In this document: one piece after another, positions 51,387 through 61,215 of the stretch | Layout: each line of letters starts with the position of its first letter | Numbering within the stretch: position 1 is the stretch's first letter | NCBI GenBank assembly: GCA_027621915.1 | Contig: JAQCAD010000001.1 | Location: 62,001 to 126,000 of the forward strand | Source of the DNA: Pseudomonadota bacterium | GTDB taxonomy: Bacteria; Pseudomonadota; Gammaproteobacteria; Steroidobacterales; Woeseiaceae | Reading direction: 5' to 3' | DNA: 64,000 nucleotides | Position numbers and translations under genes: made by a program | The notes under the pieces: generated by a model | What the model was told of the DNA's origin: nothing | Seen by the model: only the letters and a program-made list of their open reading frames with translations | Database searches by the model: none

Positions 51387-52343
51387 TTATGCGAACGCAT
51401 CGGTCGCCATGACAAGTTCGTGTACATTACCCGGCTCGAATGCGGCATGCCCGGCGTCCGGAACGATTCGAAGATCTGCTTCCGGCCACGCCTGCGACAG
51501 CTCCCATGCAGAGATCGCCGGACAAACGACATCATATCGACCTTGCACGATTACCGCCGGAATGTTTCGTATCGCGCCAACTTCATCGATCAGCTGATTG
51601 TCCCGCATGAATCCGTTGTTCACAAAGTAATGGCACTCGATTCTCGCCAAAGCAAGCGCCATCTCATCCGCACCAAAGACTTTCGCGATACCTTCGTTCG
51701 GAAGCAGGGTGCTGGTCGTTCCTTCCCATATTGACCAGGCTTTCGCCGCCGCCAGCCGGACTTCAGAATCATCGCTGGTAAGACGTTTGTAATAGGCGCT
51801 CAGCATGTCATGGCGCTCGCGCTTCGGGATAGGCGCCAGGTATTGCTGCCAGAGATCCGGAAAAATTTCGCTGGCACCATGTTGGTAAAACCAGTCGATT
51901 TCCTTCTTCCTCAGCATAAAAATGCCGCGCAAGACTATTTCGGTGACACGATCCGGGTGCTTTTGGCAATAGGCCAGCGCGAGCGTACTTCCCCACGAGC
52001 CTCCGAAAACCTGCCAACGATCGATCTGCAGAGCAGCGCGAAGCACTTCGATATCTTTGACAAGGTCCCAGGTCGTATTATTTTCGAGGTGCGCATGTGG
52101 CGTACTCTTGCCACTACCGCGCTGATCAAAGAGCACGATACGGTAGACATCCGGATTCCAGAACCTGCGCATTCCCTCCGAGCAGCCACCGCCCGGACCT
52201 CCGTGCAGAAAGACGACAGGTTTGCCGTGTGGATTGCCACATTCTTCGTAATACAGCTTGTGGCCACTATCGACAGTTAGAAAACCGGTGCGGTTGGGCT
52301 CGATGGGTGGATACAGCTTGCGCCGCGTCAGGTCTGATGTCAT
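51387..52343 (-). CDS. pip: Prolyl aminopeptidase (S33 family)
   Basis: 318 residues. An alpha/beta hydrolase that releases N-terminal proline from peptides. The family's oxyanion motif HGGPGGGCSEGM and the nucleophile S116 in GGSWGS are clear. The C-terminal His is in DAGHAAFEPG. It has no signal peptide and acts on imported peptides, complementing the secreted M1/M24 peptidases elsewhere in the window. Upstream of pyrC in an apparent two-gene transcript. Confidence 0.94.
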   Translation of the reverse strand: MTSDLTRRKLYPPIEPNRTGFLTVDSGHKLYYEECGNPHGKPVVFLHGGPGGGCSEGMRRFWNPDVYRIVLFDQRGSGKSTPHAHLENNTTWDLVKDIEVLRAALQIDRWQVFGGSWGSTLALAYCQKHPDRVTEIVLRGIFMLRKKEIDWFYQHGASEIFPDLWQQYLAPIPKRERHDMLSAYYKRLTSDDSEVRLAAAKAWSIWEGTTSTLLPNEGIAKVFGADEMALALARIECHYFVNNGFMRDNQLIDEVGAIRNIPAVIVQGRYDVVCPAISAWELSQAWPEADLRIVPDAGHAAFEPGNVHELVMATDAFA

Positions 52344-52443
52344 GAGGCAGATTATGAAAGGGCTGATGCGTTATTGCTATCGTTTTGAATGAATAGCCGT
52401 GGGACGGTAGTTTACATCTGACACACGAACAAAAAAAAATCCC

Positions 52444-54525
52444 TCATCTGGGCCGAAGGGAAATTACTTTCCCGGCGAGTGCGATTGCGTCAGGTCGATG
52501 AGCGACGCTGATAATCGTCATCTTGGTTTTCGCAATATTCCGCAGCACGCGCTTTTCGGTCTCAATATCGAGATGGCTGGTTGCTTCGTCCAGGAACAGA
52601 ATGCGTGGCTGCCGGTACAGCGCACGCGCCAATGCCAGTCGCTGCACCTGTCCGCCTGACAGCCCGATTCCCGTATCGCCAATCAGCGTCTGCGTTTGCA
52701 TGGGCAACCTCTGGATGTCTGCCCAGATTTCCGCTTCGATGGCCGCCGACCGAACACGCATGAGGTCGGGCGCCGTCGAAAACGCCGAAATATTTTCTGC
52801 GATCGTGCCCTGGAAAAGGCAATCGTTCTGTAGAACCACAGCGCACTGATCGCATAACAAGTGGTTGCTCCACAATGGCCGTTCGATCCCGTCGATCAGA
52901 ATCTGACCGGTGTCGGGAGATATCTGCCCCGCCAGTAACTTCAGTAAGGTCGTTTTACCGCATCCTGACGGACCGGTAATGACGACGTTCGCTCCTGCCG
53001 AAATATCGCAATGGAAATTTTCTATGACAGGATTGCCGCTCTCATATCCGTACCCGAGATTGATTGCCTGCAGGGTGCCACAAAGCCTGGCGCTGACAGC
53101 ACCCACGAGGTCTTCGGGAGCACGCGGTGCCAGCACGATATCGGACAGCCGGTTCGTATGAACTTTCAGCACGACGAATTTTTGCAGCAGATCAGTCAGT
53201 GCGTAGACGGCTCCGCTAAGGCGGCCCCGAAGCACCATGAACGCAAACAGGACGCCGAGAGAGATTTCCCTGTCCAGGATTCCCGCGACGCCGATCGCCA
53301 GAAAGGCGACCTGCTCAAGGGCACCGATCGTTCCAATCGCCGCGGAGCGAAAGATGCCCAGTTTTCCCTGCGCAACCCTGGCATGGGTCGCTTGCAGAAA
53401 ACACCGTTGCCAGTGCAATCTCCTGGCGCGTCCAAGACCGAGGCTTCGCATCGTCTCATACGCCTTCAGCGATTCAACGAGTGAGCTGCTCTCCTCTGCA
53501 TGATGAATAAGCGCCTTTTCGCTCAGTCGACGACTTCGCGGCAGAATCAAAACGACCAGGACGACGGTCAGTGAAAGTCCGACCAGTGACACTGCTGTAA
53601 GCGACGAACTGTACAAAAACATGATGAGCAGGGTGGTGACCAGCATGACGCCCTGCACGGTCGCGTTGATACTGTGTTCAGTAAGTGCTTGCCGAATCGG
53701 CGTCAGGGACTCCAGCTTGGACATCAGGTCTCCAAGGTGACGACGACGGACAAACTCAACTGGTTGGTTGAAAAGGTGATTGATAACGCTGACGGTGCTG
53801 TCTGCGGTCAGTCGTGTTCCTGCATAGAGGCTGATCCAGCCGCGAAAGGCGTCCAGCATCGTCCCGATCAACATGACAACAGCCAGCCCTCCCAGCGCCC
53901 GGTAAAGCCAGATTCGATCTTGCCCAAGCACAACTTCGTCGATGACGATCTGCGCAGCGACCGGCGGCACCAATGCCAGGACCTGGGAAACCAGCAGCAG
54001 GCAAAACATCAGCGCAACGTACCTGTACAGGTGCCTGAACGACCCGACGTAATCTGCGATAGCCACCCGCTTGCGATTCTTTCCAGGCATAAATTCCGGA
54101 CTTCGCGTGACTTCCAGCGCAACTCCAGTGAATGACTCGTCAAACTCTGCACGCCCGACACTTCGTTTGCCTGTCGAGGGATCGTGAACACAGAACCGCC
54201 TTCTGCCCACGCTGACAAGTACGACGAAGTGGTTCATGCGCCAGTGCAGGACCGCAGGAAGCTGCAATTGCGGCAACTCTGCCATCGACAGGCGAACCGG
54301 CCGTGCGATCATCTGCAACTGATCGGCAGTTGCCAGCAGCTCCTGAAAAGTCGCACCTTTTCCAGACATCCCGGACTGCTGGCGTAACTGGGCAAGATCG
54401 GCATCTTTTCCGAAATACCCGGAGATCATGGCCAGGCACACCAGCCCGCATTCCGCTCGTTCGTGCTGCAAAATGACAGGCACCCGTCGACGGACAAGCC
54501 GCAGGTCGGAATCAGGCTTGAACAT
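52444..54525 (-). CDS. C39-peptidase ABC exporter
   Basis: 693 residues. The N-terminal C39 bacteriocin-processing peptidase has catalytic Cys26 (ECGLVC), His99 (MNHFVV) and Asp115 (VHDPSTG). Six membrane spans follow, then the ABC domain with Walker A GPSGCGKTT, the LSGGQ signature and Walker B ILFLDEATSHLD. This architecture (CvaB type) cleaves double-glycine leaders and exports the product. The start at 54525 has GAGG six bases upstream and overlaps the HlyD stop by 14 bases. No candidate precursor with a GG leader was seen nearby. Confidence 0.9.
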   Translation of the reverse strand: MFKPDSDLRLVRRRVPVILQHERAECGLVCLAMISGYFGKDADLAQLRQQSGMSGKGATFQELLATADQLQMIARPVRLSMAELPQLQLPAVLHWRMNHFVVLVSVGRRRFCVHDPSTGKRSVGRAEFDESFTGVALEVTRSPEFMPGKNRKRVAIADYVGSFRHLYRYVALMFCLLLVSQVLALVPPVAAQIVIDEVVLGQDRIWLYRALGGLAVVMLIGTMLDAFRGWISLYAGTRLTADSTVSVINHLFNQPVEFVRRRHLGDLMSKLESLTPIRQALTEHSINATVQGVMLVTTLLIMFLYSSSLTAVSLVGLSLTVVLVVLILPRSRRLSEKALIHHAEESSSLVESLKAYETMRSLGLGRARRLHWQRCFLQATHARVAQGKLGIFRSAAIGTIGALEQVAFLAIGVAGILDREISLGVLFAFMVLRGRLSGAVYALTDLLQKFVVLKVHTNRLSDIVLAPRAPEDLVGAVSARLCGTLQAINLGYGYESGNPVIENFHCDISAGANVVITGPSGCGKTTLLKLLAGQISPDTGQILIDGIERPLWSNHLLCDQCAVVLQNDCLFQGTIAENISAFSTAPDLMRVRSAAIEAEIWADIQRLPMQTQTLIGDTGIGLSGGQVQRLALARALYRQPRILFLDEATSHLDIETEKRVLRNIAKTKMTIISVAHRPDAIALAGKVISLRPR

Positions 54526-55789
54526 TACCGGCCTCGCCAAAAAGAGAATTGGCAAGCCATTCATAGAGCCGCAGGCGACGCTGAATGATGTCGGCACTAA
54601 AGGAAATCCCCGGCAACAACGGCCATTTCAGCCCGGGCGCATCCACATCGTTCGACTGAAGCTCGGCCTTGACTTCGAATACCGGCCCCGAGAGCAGTAA
54701 CGGCGCACGGATGTCCCCTGGCAGTAATGCGATTCCGGAAACTGAAGCCACGACTGCGGTGTACGTGCCATAAACTTCGCGCGGATATGCATCGAGGGAT
54801 ATCTCGACGGCCTGCCCCGCCTTGAGGAGCCGGGCACTGGCGGTCGGCAAATAAAGCCAGGCCTGTAGCCGCGCCTTTGGCCGACTCAGCTTCGCCAGTA
54901 CCTGGCCGGAGCGAACCGCATCTCCGGGCTGGGTTAGAACCTGCACGACCAGACCTTGCTCGGAGGCGCGATACTCCTGCAGCGCATCGTGCCGACCCAG
55001 TTTGATATTGCGATTCAGTCGTTCCGTACTCACGGCATGCTGGACCTCGTTCAACGCCAGTTGCTTTTCCGTTTCCTCGAGCGACCTTGAAAGCGTGCCT
55101 ATGATCCGGGAGTGTTCGACGGCCCTTTGCCGAATTTCGGCATGTTCGGTACGCGCCCGCAGCAGATTGGCCTGCTCGGCCTCAAAAGCATCTCGTGATA
55201 CCAGGCCGTCGCCAACGAGCTGCTGCCGTCGCAGGCTCCTACTCTCGAGGACCTCGATCTCGCTTAGGTGTGACGTGAGCCGTTCGTCGGCGATATCCTG
55301 CTGTTCGATCGCCATGACCATCTCGTCCTGCAGAGCCACCATCCGGTCGGCCGTCATTTCCTGTTGACGTTCGTGGGCGACATCCAGAAGCTCAAGCTCT
55401 TTCCTCAACGACCGGAGATTCGACTCCGGCGCTGACTCACCGTGCAGATGGGCACCATCATTGATAGTGAAGAGCAGTCGGTCTTTGTCGATCAGCTGAC
55501 CCGATCTGATGAACACGGCACTGACCTGGCCGGCCCGGTTGGCAACTACATCCAACATTCCACCAACCGGCATCAGAACGCCGGCTGCCCTGATTCGCTC
55601 TGGCACTTCGACAATATAGAACACTGTTGCAAGCGAACTCAGTGTCAGCAGTGCGATTGCGAGCGCGAGCTTTGTTGACGGCGGCGATACGACAGTAACG
55701 CTTCCGAACAGACGATATCCGATCGCTTTCGTAGCCGACGAACGAAATAATTTCTGTCCCGACCGCCGCCTCGCGACATCCTTGCACAT
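54512..55789 (-). CDS. HlyD-family periplasmic adaptor of the C39 exporter
   Basis: 425 residues. One N-terminal membrane anchor (LALAIALLTLSSLATVFYIV), a lipoyl-like half (GMLDVVANRAGQVSAVFIRSGQ), a long coiled-coil hairpin (LRKELELLDVAHERQQ, RRQQLVGDGLVSRDAFEAEQANLL) and a C-terminal beta domain. It links the inner-membrane exporter to an outer-membrane channel. The start at 55789 has GGGAT upstream. The gene overlaps the exporter, forming a two-gene unit. No TolC homologue is in the window. Confidence 0.87.
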   Translation of the reverse strand: MCKDVARRRSGQKLFRSSATKAIGYRLFGSVTVVSPPSTKLALAIALLTLSSLATVFYIVEVPERIRAAGVLMPVGGMLDVVANRAGQVSAVFIRSGQLIDKDRLLFTINDGAHLHGESAPESNLRSLRKELELLDVAHERQQEMTADRMVALQDEMVMAIEQQDIADERLTSHLSEIEVLESRSLRRQQLVGDGLVSRDAFEAEQANLLRARTEHAEIRQRAVEHSRIIGTLSRSLEETEKQLALNEVQHAVSTERLNRNIKLGRHDALQEYRASEQGLVVQVLTQPGDAVRSGQVLAKLSRPKARLQAWLYLPTASARLLKAGQAVEISLDAYPREVYGTYTAVVASVSGIALLPGDIRAPLLLSGPVFEVKAELQSNDVDAPGLKWPLLPGISFSADIIQRRLRLYEWLANSLFGEAGNVQA

Positions 55790-55970
55790 CAGCCGATCCC
55801 TGGTGTTCCGACGCAACGATTTGAGCATTTGCCAGTGATGCAATCGAATGACGAATGAGGGCAGATTGCACTATTTCTCGCCTATGGTCGGCCGATTCAA
55901 TGGAAACCATCGCTCTCATAGCCGCCAATGCGCTAATCTAGCAAGGCCCGTTAGCCTCTGACTGCCCCGA

Positions 55971-57488
55971 ATGAAAATTTCTGATTACGTGACGCTGATT
56001 GATGAGGCGTCTGTCTACGACGTTGCGAATGTATCGCCGCTCGAACTCGCCGGAAATCTCTCGCTGCGACTTGCCAACAAAATCTTGATGAAAAGGGAGG
56101 ACCTTCAGCCCGTTTTCTCTTTCAAATTACGTGGCGCCTACAACAAGCTGGCATCGTTGCCTGACAGCGCTATCGCGACAGGTGTCATTTGCAGTTCGGC
56201 AGGCAATCACGCCCAGGGCGTCGCACTGGCGGCCAGGCGGCGGCAAACACGGGCGGTTATCGTCATGCCGGTCACGACACCTACCATAAAGATCGATGCC
56301 GTCGTCGCGCTGGGCGGTGAGGTCATTCTGCATGGCGACAATTACGACGCCGCCTATTCAAGGGCACTTGAAATAGCGAAGGCCGAAAACCTTGCGTTCA
56401 TTCATCCATTTGATGACCCGGCCGTTATCGCCGGACAGGGAACGATCGGGCGTGAGCTCATCGATCAGATGGACGCGGACGTAGCTGCGGTTTTTGTTCC
56501 AATTGGCGGCGGAGGCCTTATCGCCGGAATCGCCAGCTATATAAAGAGTAAACGGCCTGAGATCAAGATTATCGGCGTAGAACCTGAAGATTCTGCGGCA
56601 ATGAAGGAATCACTCACTGCAGGCATGCCAATAACCCTCGCACACGTTGGCCTTTTCGCCGACGGAGTTGCCGTCCGCCGGGTTGGCGATGAGACATTTC
56701 GGCTCTGCCAGGAGTTAGTCGATGAGATCGTGACCGTCGACACGGATCAAATCTGTGCCGGCATCAAGGATATTTTCGAAGACACTCGCTGCATTGTCGA
56801 GCCCGCCGGCGCGCTCGCCGTAGCCGGCGTCAAGAAGTACGTCGCCGACAATGCAATACGCGGCCAATCGTTTGTCGTGATCAACGGCGGCGCCAATGTT
56901 AATTTTGACCGTCTGCGACATATCGCCGAACGCGCCGCAGTCGGCGAACAGCAGGAAATGCTGCTTGCAGTAGAGATTCCCGAGAAGCCCGGAAGTTTTC
57001 GCAAATTTTGTGAAGCACTGGGACGTCGCGGCATTACGGAATTCAATTATCGGTTCAACGACGAGAAAAGCGCACACATATTCGTTGGCGTACAACTACG
57101 AAATGGCAGGAAGGAACACAAAGAACTGGTCGACAGCCTGACCAGGCTGGGATACCCGCTCGCCGATCTGAGCGACAATGAAATGGCAAAGCTGCATATC
57201 CGGCACATGGTCGGCGGCAGCGCGGCCAGGATCAAAAACGAACGCCTGTTCCGGTTTGAATTTCCGGAAAGACCCGGCGCCTTACTGGATTTTCTGAAGG
57301 CGATTGGAACCGACTGGAACATCAGCCTGTTCCACTACCGCAACCATGGCTCCGATCACGGACGAGTGCTCGCAGGCATCCAGGTCCCGGAAAATGAATC
57401 AGACGAACTGGAAGCGCATCTTGCCGAGCTTGGTTACGAACATTTTGAGGAAAGTGACAATCCCGCGTATCGCATGTTCCTGGCGTAA
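55971..57488 (+). CDS. ilvA: Threonine ammonia-lyase, biosynthetic
   Basis: 505 residues. A PLP enzyme converting threonine to 2-oxobutyrate, the first step of isoleucine synthesis. The PLP lysine is K52 in FSFKLRGAYNK, and the phosphate-binding glycine loop is IGGGGLIAG. The C-terminal 180 residues hold two ACT-like regulatory domains (EIPEKPGSFRKFCEAL and EFPERPGALLDFLKAI), which give isoleucine feedback inhibition in the family. It is convergent with, and four bases from, the class II aldolase gene. It is divergent from the HlyD gene. Confidence 0.95.
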   Translation: MKISDYVTLIDEASVYDVANVSPLELAGNLSLRLANKILMKREDLQPVFSFKLRGAYNKLASLPDSAIATGVICSSAGNHAQGVALAARRRQTRAVIVMPVTTPTIKIDAVVALGGEVILHGDNYDAAYSRALEIAKAENLAFIHPFDDPAVIAGQGTIGRELIDQMDADVAAVFVPIGGGGLIAGIASYIKSKRPEIKIIGVEPEDSAAMKESLTAGMPITLAHVGLFADGVAVRRVGDETFRLCQELVDEIVTVDTDQICAGIKDIFEDTRCIVEPAGALAVAGVKKYVADNAIRGQSFVVINGGANVNFDRLRHIAERAAVGEQQEMLLAVEIPEKPGSFRKFCEALGRRGITEFNYRFNDEKSAHIFVGVQLRNGRKEHKELVDSLTRLGYPLADLSDNEMAKLHIRHMVGGSAARIKNERLFRFEFPERPGALLDFLKAIGTDWNISLFHYRNHGSDHGRVLAGIQVPENESDELEAHLAELGYEHFEESDNPAYRMFLA

Positions 57489-57492
57489 CAGT

Positions 57493-58263
57493 TCAGGTGC
57501 GATATGATGGATCGCGCCGATCCAGTTTTCGGAGCAGCGCCGGCCACGCCAGCGCACCGCCCATACCCTTTGTCACCATTTCCACCTGCGCCTGTATGCC
57601 GGCAACGATAGCGGGGCTGACTTCCGTCAATGCGGTACCCCCTGATTGTGCCGCCAGCTGAATCTGACAGGCAGTTTCCAGCGCGTACATGAAAAGAAAA
57701 GCGTCCTCGATCGACCTGCCCACGGTCAATAGTCCGTGATTTCGCAGGATCAGAAAATTTCGCTCGCCGAGGTCAGCGACCAACCGCGGCTTTTCGTCCT
57801 CATTAAGCGCGATGCCTTCGTAGTCGTGATAGGCAAGCGATGCAAAGGGCAAGAGCGCGATCTGCGATATCGGCAGCAGCCCGCCGGCCTGGGCTGAGAC
57901 GGCAACACCCGCCCTGGTATGGGTGTGCAGTACGCAACCGGCATCATGGCGCGCCGCGTGTATGGCGCTGTGAATAGTAAATCCAGCAGGATTAATCATA
58001 TATGGTGAGTCAAGTACGATCTCCCCGGACAGGCCCACCTTCACCAGGCTGCTGGCTGTCATTTCCTCGAACAACAGGCCGTACGCATTGATCAGGAAAT
58101 GATCATCAGGGCCGGGCACCCGAGCCGAGATATGAGTAAAGATCAAATCGTCCCAGCCGAACATCGCAACGAGCCGATAGCAGGCCGCAAGATTAACCCT
58201 TAACTGCCACTCTTCGTCGCCAATCTGCTCTCTGACTGAAACCCGGTCTACTGCAATGCTCAT
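57493..58263 (-). CDS. Class II aldolase/adducin family protein
   Basis: 256 residues. The zinc-binding H-x-H motif appears in VLHTHTRAG, with another His in ILRNHGLLTVG. The fold covers fuculose-1-phosphate aldolases and adducin-like proteins, so the substrate is unknown. The N-terminus (YRLVAMFGWDDLIFTHISARVPG) is typical. The final bases lie four from the ilvA stop. Confidence 0.85.
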   Translation of the reverse strand: MSIAVDRVSVREQIGDEEWQLRVNLAACYRLVAMFGWDDLIFTHISARVPGPDDHFLINAYGLLFEEMTASSLVKVGLSGEIVLDSPYMINPAGFTIHSAIHAARHDAGCVLHTHTRAGVAVSAQAGGLLPISQIALLPFASLAYHDYEGIALNEDEKPRLVADLGERNFLILRNHGLLTVGRSIEDAFLFMYALETACQIQLAAQSGGTALTEVSPAIVAGIQAQVEMVTKGMGGALAWPALLRKLDRRDPSYRT

Positions 58264-58513
58264 GAGCCGTTCCCCCTGGTGAACATTGGCAGGATTATAC
58301 GACGGGACCGGTATGTCGTTACATCGGTGACGTACTTTTCAGAATATTCGGGTCGCTTATTCCAGAATCGTTGCAACTATTTGCGGCACCTGTGCATCAA
58401 ATCGTCAAGTCCTGCAAAAAGCGGGCGAGAATGACTTTCTGGTGTGGGCGAACCTCATGCCAGGGTGGCATACGAAGCAATTGAATCTCCCAAAGGTTTT
58501 GTTTCGTAACTTG
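58264..58513 (+). other. Gene-free region, possible small RNA
   Basis: 405 bases separate the aldolase start from the DUF1761 gene, with a strong plus-strand terminator at 58514-58542 but no plus-strand gene before it. A local hairpin ATGCCA-GGG-TGGCAT occurs near 58457-58471. A small RNA of about 100-200 nt ending at the terminator is possible. Apart from the plus-strand terminator and hairpin I see no conserved RNA family. Confidence 0.35.
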
Positions 58514-58542
58514 AAACGGTGGCTTCGGCCACCGTTTTTTTT
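58514..58542 (+). terminator. Rho-independent terminator
   Basis: AAACGGTGGC, tetraloop TTCG, GCCACCGTTT, with eight T in total after the stem. The U-tract is on the plus strand only, so the terminated transcript must come from the left. Confidence 0.88.
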
Positions 58543-58668
58543 GACTAGGGTAATGATGGGAACGCTGACCCCAATTGATCCTGTTTCGCGCTGACCAGGC
58601 AGGGATAGTTAAGGTCACTATCCCCAAAACTGCTAAACTGTCGAAACTAAAATAACAAGGAGCGCAAG

Positions 58669-59085
58669 ATGCCTCTTGCCCAAATCCTGTCCGACGTTAA
58701 TTGGTTTGCAGTTGTCACTGCTACTGCCGCCGCGTTTATGCTCGGCGGACTCTGGTATTCAAAGTCTCTGTTTGGCAAAGCCTGGATGCAGGAAGTAGGC
58801 CTGACAGAGCAAGCCATAGGCAATGCCAACATGGTGCGCACCTTTGGCGGCACGATCATATTGCAGGCATTGTCTGCAACCGCACTATCCGCCTTTCTTG
58901 GGGCGGACAGTACCTGGCAAACCGGACTTCAGGCGGGTCTTTGGGTGGGACTGTTCTGGATCGCTACTGCATACGGCGTCACCTATTTATTCGAGCAACG
59001 CTCACTTCGACTTTTCTTTATTAATGCAGGTTACTACGTCGTACTGTACGCCGTGGCTGGCACGATCATCGGCGCCTGGCGCTAA
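58669..59085 (+). CDS. DUF1761 membrane protein
   Basis: 138 residues with four membrane spans (WFAVVTATAAAFMLGGLWY, FGGTIILQALSATALSAFL, AGLWVGLFWIATAYGVTYLF, AGYYVVLYAVAGTIIG). Family features are SDVNWFAV and GGLWYSKSLFGKAW. No function is known. The stop codon directly abuts the stop of the convergent helicase gene with no gap. Confidence 0.9.
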   Translation: MPLAQILSDVNWFAVVTATAAAFMLGGLWYSKSLFGKAWMQEVGLTEQAIGNANMVRTFGGTIILQALSATALSAFLGADSTWQTGLQAGLWVGLFWIATAYGVTYLFEQRSLRLFFINAGYYVVLYAVAGTIIGAWR

Positions 59086-61185
59086 CTACCACATTTCCTT
59101 CAGGCGCCCGGCAACATCCAGTTTCTTGTCTGACCTTGGCGCAAACCGGTTTGCCACCTCGGGCCTGCCGTGGAATGAGGGCTCCATTGTTGCCATCAGG
59201 GAACTCGTCATAAACCGACTGCGCGCGCCATAGACATGTTTGTCTCCATCGCGACGTTGCTGGGTAACGTGATAGCGAAGTGGTGCAACGAGCGTCAACG
59301 CCTGTTTTGCGCGAGTCATTGCTACATACAAAAGTCTCCGTTCTTCCTCGATCAGCTCGGGTTTCCCCGTGGAAAACTCTGACGGGAAATTTCCATCGGA
59401 AAAATTCAGGATGAACACGGCATCCCACTCCTGACCCTTGGCGGAATGCACGGTCGACAAAATCAAATAGTCTTCATCAAGATACGGATCGCCCGCCAGA
59501 TCGCCTGCCGCCGCAGGAGGATCCAATGTCAGTTCCGTTAAAAATCTCTCTCGCGTCGGGTACTTTCCGGAGATCTGTTCAAGTTGCTCGAGATCAGCCT
59601 CGCGGGTATCGAGGCCATCGTACAAACGCTCGAGATGCGGCTGGTACCATTTACGCGTCTCGGCTAGTCCGGTCTGCCAGGCCGGCGCGTCGGCCTCGGC
59701 CGCTGAAAGTGACATCATCAGCTCACAAAACGCAGGCCAGTCAACGCGAGTCGCCGCAGGTGGAAGAAAATTTCGCAGCGCCGAAAATGAGTATCCGTTA
59801 GCCGACATGAATTCGAAACACCGAGCCGCATACGCCGGACCCATGCCCGGCAACAACTTCAATACGCGAAAAGCGGCAACCTGGTTGCGCGGATTGTCCC
59901 CCCACTTAAGTACAGAAAGCAGGTCTTTCACGTGGCCCGCCTCAAGGAACTTAAGCCCGCCATACTTCACGTACGGAATGTTTCTCCGGACGAGCTCCAG
60001 TTCCAGTCTGTCGCTGTGATGCGCGCCGCGAAATAAAACCGCCTGGCGCTTAAGGTCCAGGCCCTCCTCTCTGCGGGCGAGAACAGACTCCACGACAAAC
60101 TCGGCCTCTGCGTCACCATCCTCAACCGTTACATATCTCGGTCTGCCACCACCTTTCCTTGTGGAGTAGAGGTTCTTTTTGTACTGCCGGTCGCTTTCGG
60201 CAATCAGGCAATTGGCGCTGTCCAGGATAGGTTGCGTTGATCGATAATTTTCTTCGAGCGTAACTATCCGTGCCGCAGGAATGTACTGGTCCGGGAAACC
60301 AAGTATGTTTTCAACTTCCGCAGCACGAAAGGAATAAATTGATTGTGCGTCATCGCCTACAACGGTGACTCCGGCGCCGTCAGGACGAATCGCATTTAAA
60401 ATTTCTGACTGCAAAATATTGGTGTCCTGATACTCGTCGACGAGAATGTGATCGAACCAGGTACCCAATTCGGCAGCAAATTCCTCGTCCGAAACAAGGT
60501 AACTCCAGTAAAGCAGCAAATCGTCATAATCCAGTGCCTGGCTTTCCTGCTTATGGTCTACGTAATCACGAAACAGAGTGCGCAGCTCCTCTTCCCAATC
60601 CGAACACCACGGATAGGTCTCATTCAGGCAATCGACCAGCGGCTTCCTTGAATTAACACATCGCGAATAAATTCCAAGACACGTGTCCTTTTTTGGAAAG
60701 CGACGCGATTTTCGAGACAGGTCAAGTTTGTGGCGCACCACATCCATCAGGTCCGCGGAATCTCCACGATCGAGGACCGAGAATCCCGGATCAAGGTCAA
60801 GATTGTGTGAGTACCGACGCAACAACCTGTTCGCCACGGAATGAAAGGTCCCGGACCAGGCGAGAACATTCTTCGTCACCGGTGGGTCATTTTCCCCGCG
60901 AAGCGTCTGTCGCACGATGGCCTCTACCCGGCGAATCATTTCCTGTGCGGCGCGGCGAGTGAACGTGAGCAGAAGGATCCGTTCCGGATTCACACCCTGA
61001 ATAATCAGGTGCGCGACGCGATGCGCCAGTGTCATCGTTTTCCCCGTTCCGGCGCCGGCAATAACAAGGAGCGGACCCGACTGAAAGCCACCGTCAGGTT
61101 TTCTTTGCCCGTAAGACGCGGCCTGCCGCTGGGCCGGATTCAACCTGCCCAGGTAGTCGTTTTGAAGTTCTGCCGCATCACCCAT
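59086..61185 (-). CDS. UvrD/Rep-family ATP-dependent DNA helicase
   Basis: 699 residues. SF1A helicase motifs are seen in order: Q-motif LNPAQRQA, Walker A AGAGTGKT (43-50), motif Ia TFTRRAAQEM, motif II VDEYQDT, motif III GDDAQSIYSFRAA, motif IV YRSTQPI, motif V STVHSAKGQEWD and motif VI YVAMTRAKQAL. It unwinds DNA 3'-5' in repair or replication. The sequence is shorter than UvrD and closer to the UvrD-like paralogues found beside unrelated genes; assignment to Rep or UvrD is not secure. Confidence 0.92.
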   Translation of the reverse strand: MGDAAELQNDYLGRLNPAQRQAASYGQRKPDGGFQSGPLLVIAGAGTGKTMTLAHRVAHLIIQGVNPERILLLTFTRRAAQEMIRRVEAIVRQTLRGENDPPVTKNVLAWSGTFHSVANRLLRRYSHNLDLDPGFSVLDRGDSADLMDVVRHKLDLSRKSRRFPKKDTCLGIYSRCVNSRKPLVDCLNETYPWCSDWEEELRTLFRDYVDHKQESQALDYDDLLLYWSYLVSDEEFAAELGTWFDHILVDEYQDTNILQSEILNAIRPDGAGVTVVGDDAQSIYSFRAAEVENILGFPDQYIPAARIVTLEENYRSTQPILDSANCLIAESDRQYKKNLYSTRKGGGRPRYVTVEDGDAEAEFVVESVLARREEGLDLKRQAVLFRGAHHSDRLELELVRRNIPYVKYGGLKFLEAGHVKDLLSVLKWGDNPRNQVAAFRVLKLLPGMGPAYAARCFEFMSANGYSFSALRNFLPPAATRVDWPAFCELMMSLSAAEADAPAWQTGLAETRKWYQPHLERLYDGLDTREADLEQLEQISGKYPTRERFLTELTLDPPAAAGDLAGDPYLDEDYLILSTVHSAKGQEWDAVFILNFSDGNFPSEFSTGKPELIEEERRLLYVAMTRAKQALTLVAPLRYHVTQQRRDGDKHVYGARSRFMTSSLMATMEPSFHGRPEVANRFAPRSDKKLDVAGRLKEMW

Positions 61186-61215
61186 AACTGGGTTTTTATA
61201 CAGTACTGATTATAT

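Noticed and set aside
52438-52462. Hairpin TCCCT...AGGGA with an A-tract at the exporter stop
   Set aside because: The stem is only five to six bases with a long loop, too weak to call a terminator with confidence.
55458-55928. Minus-strand frame before and within the HlyD gene as a possible peptide precursor
   Set aside because: It has no double-glycine leader and mostly overlaps HlyD in another frame.
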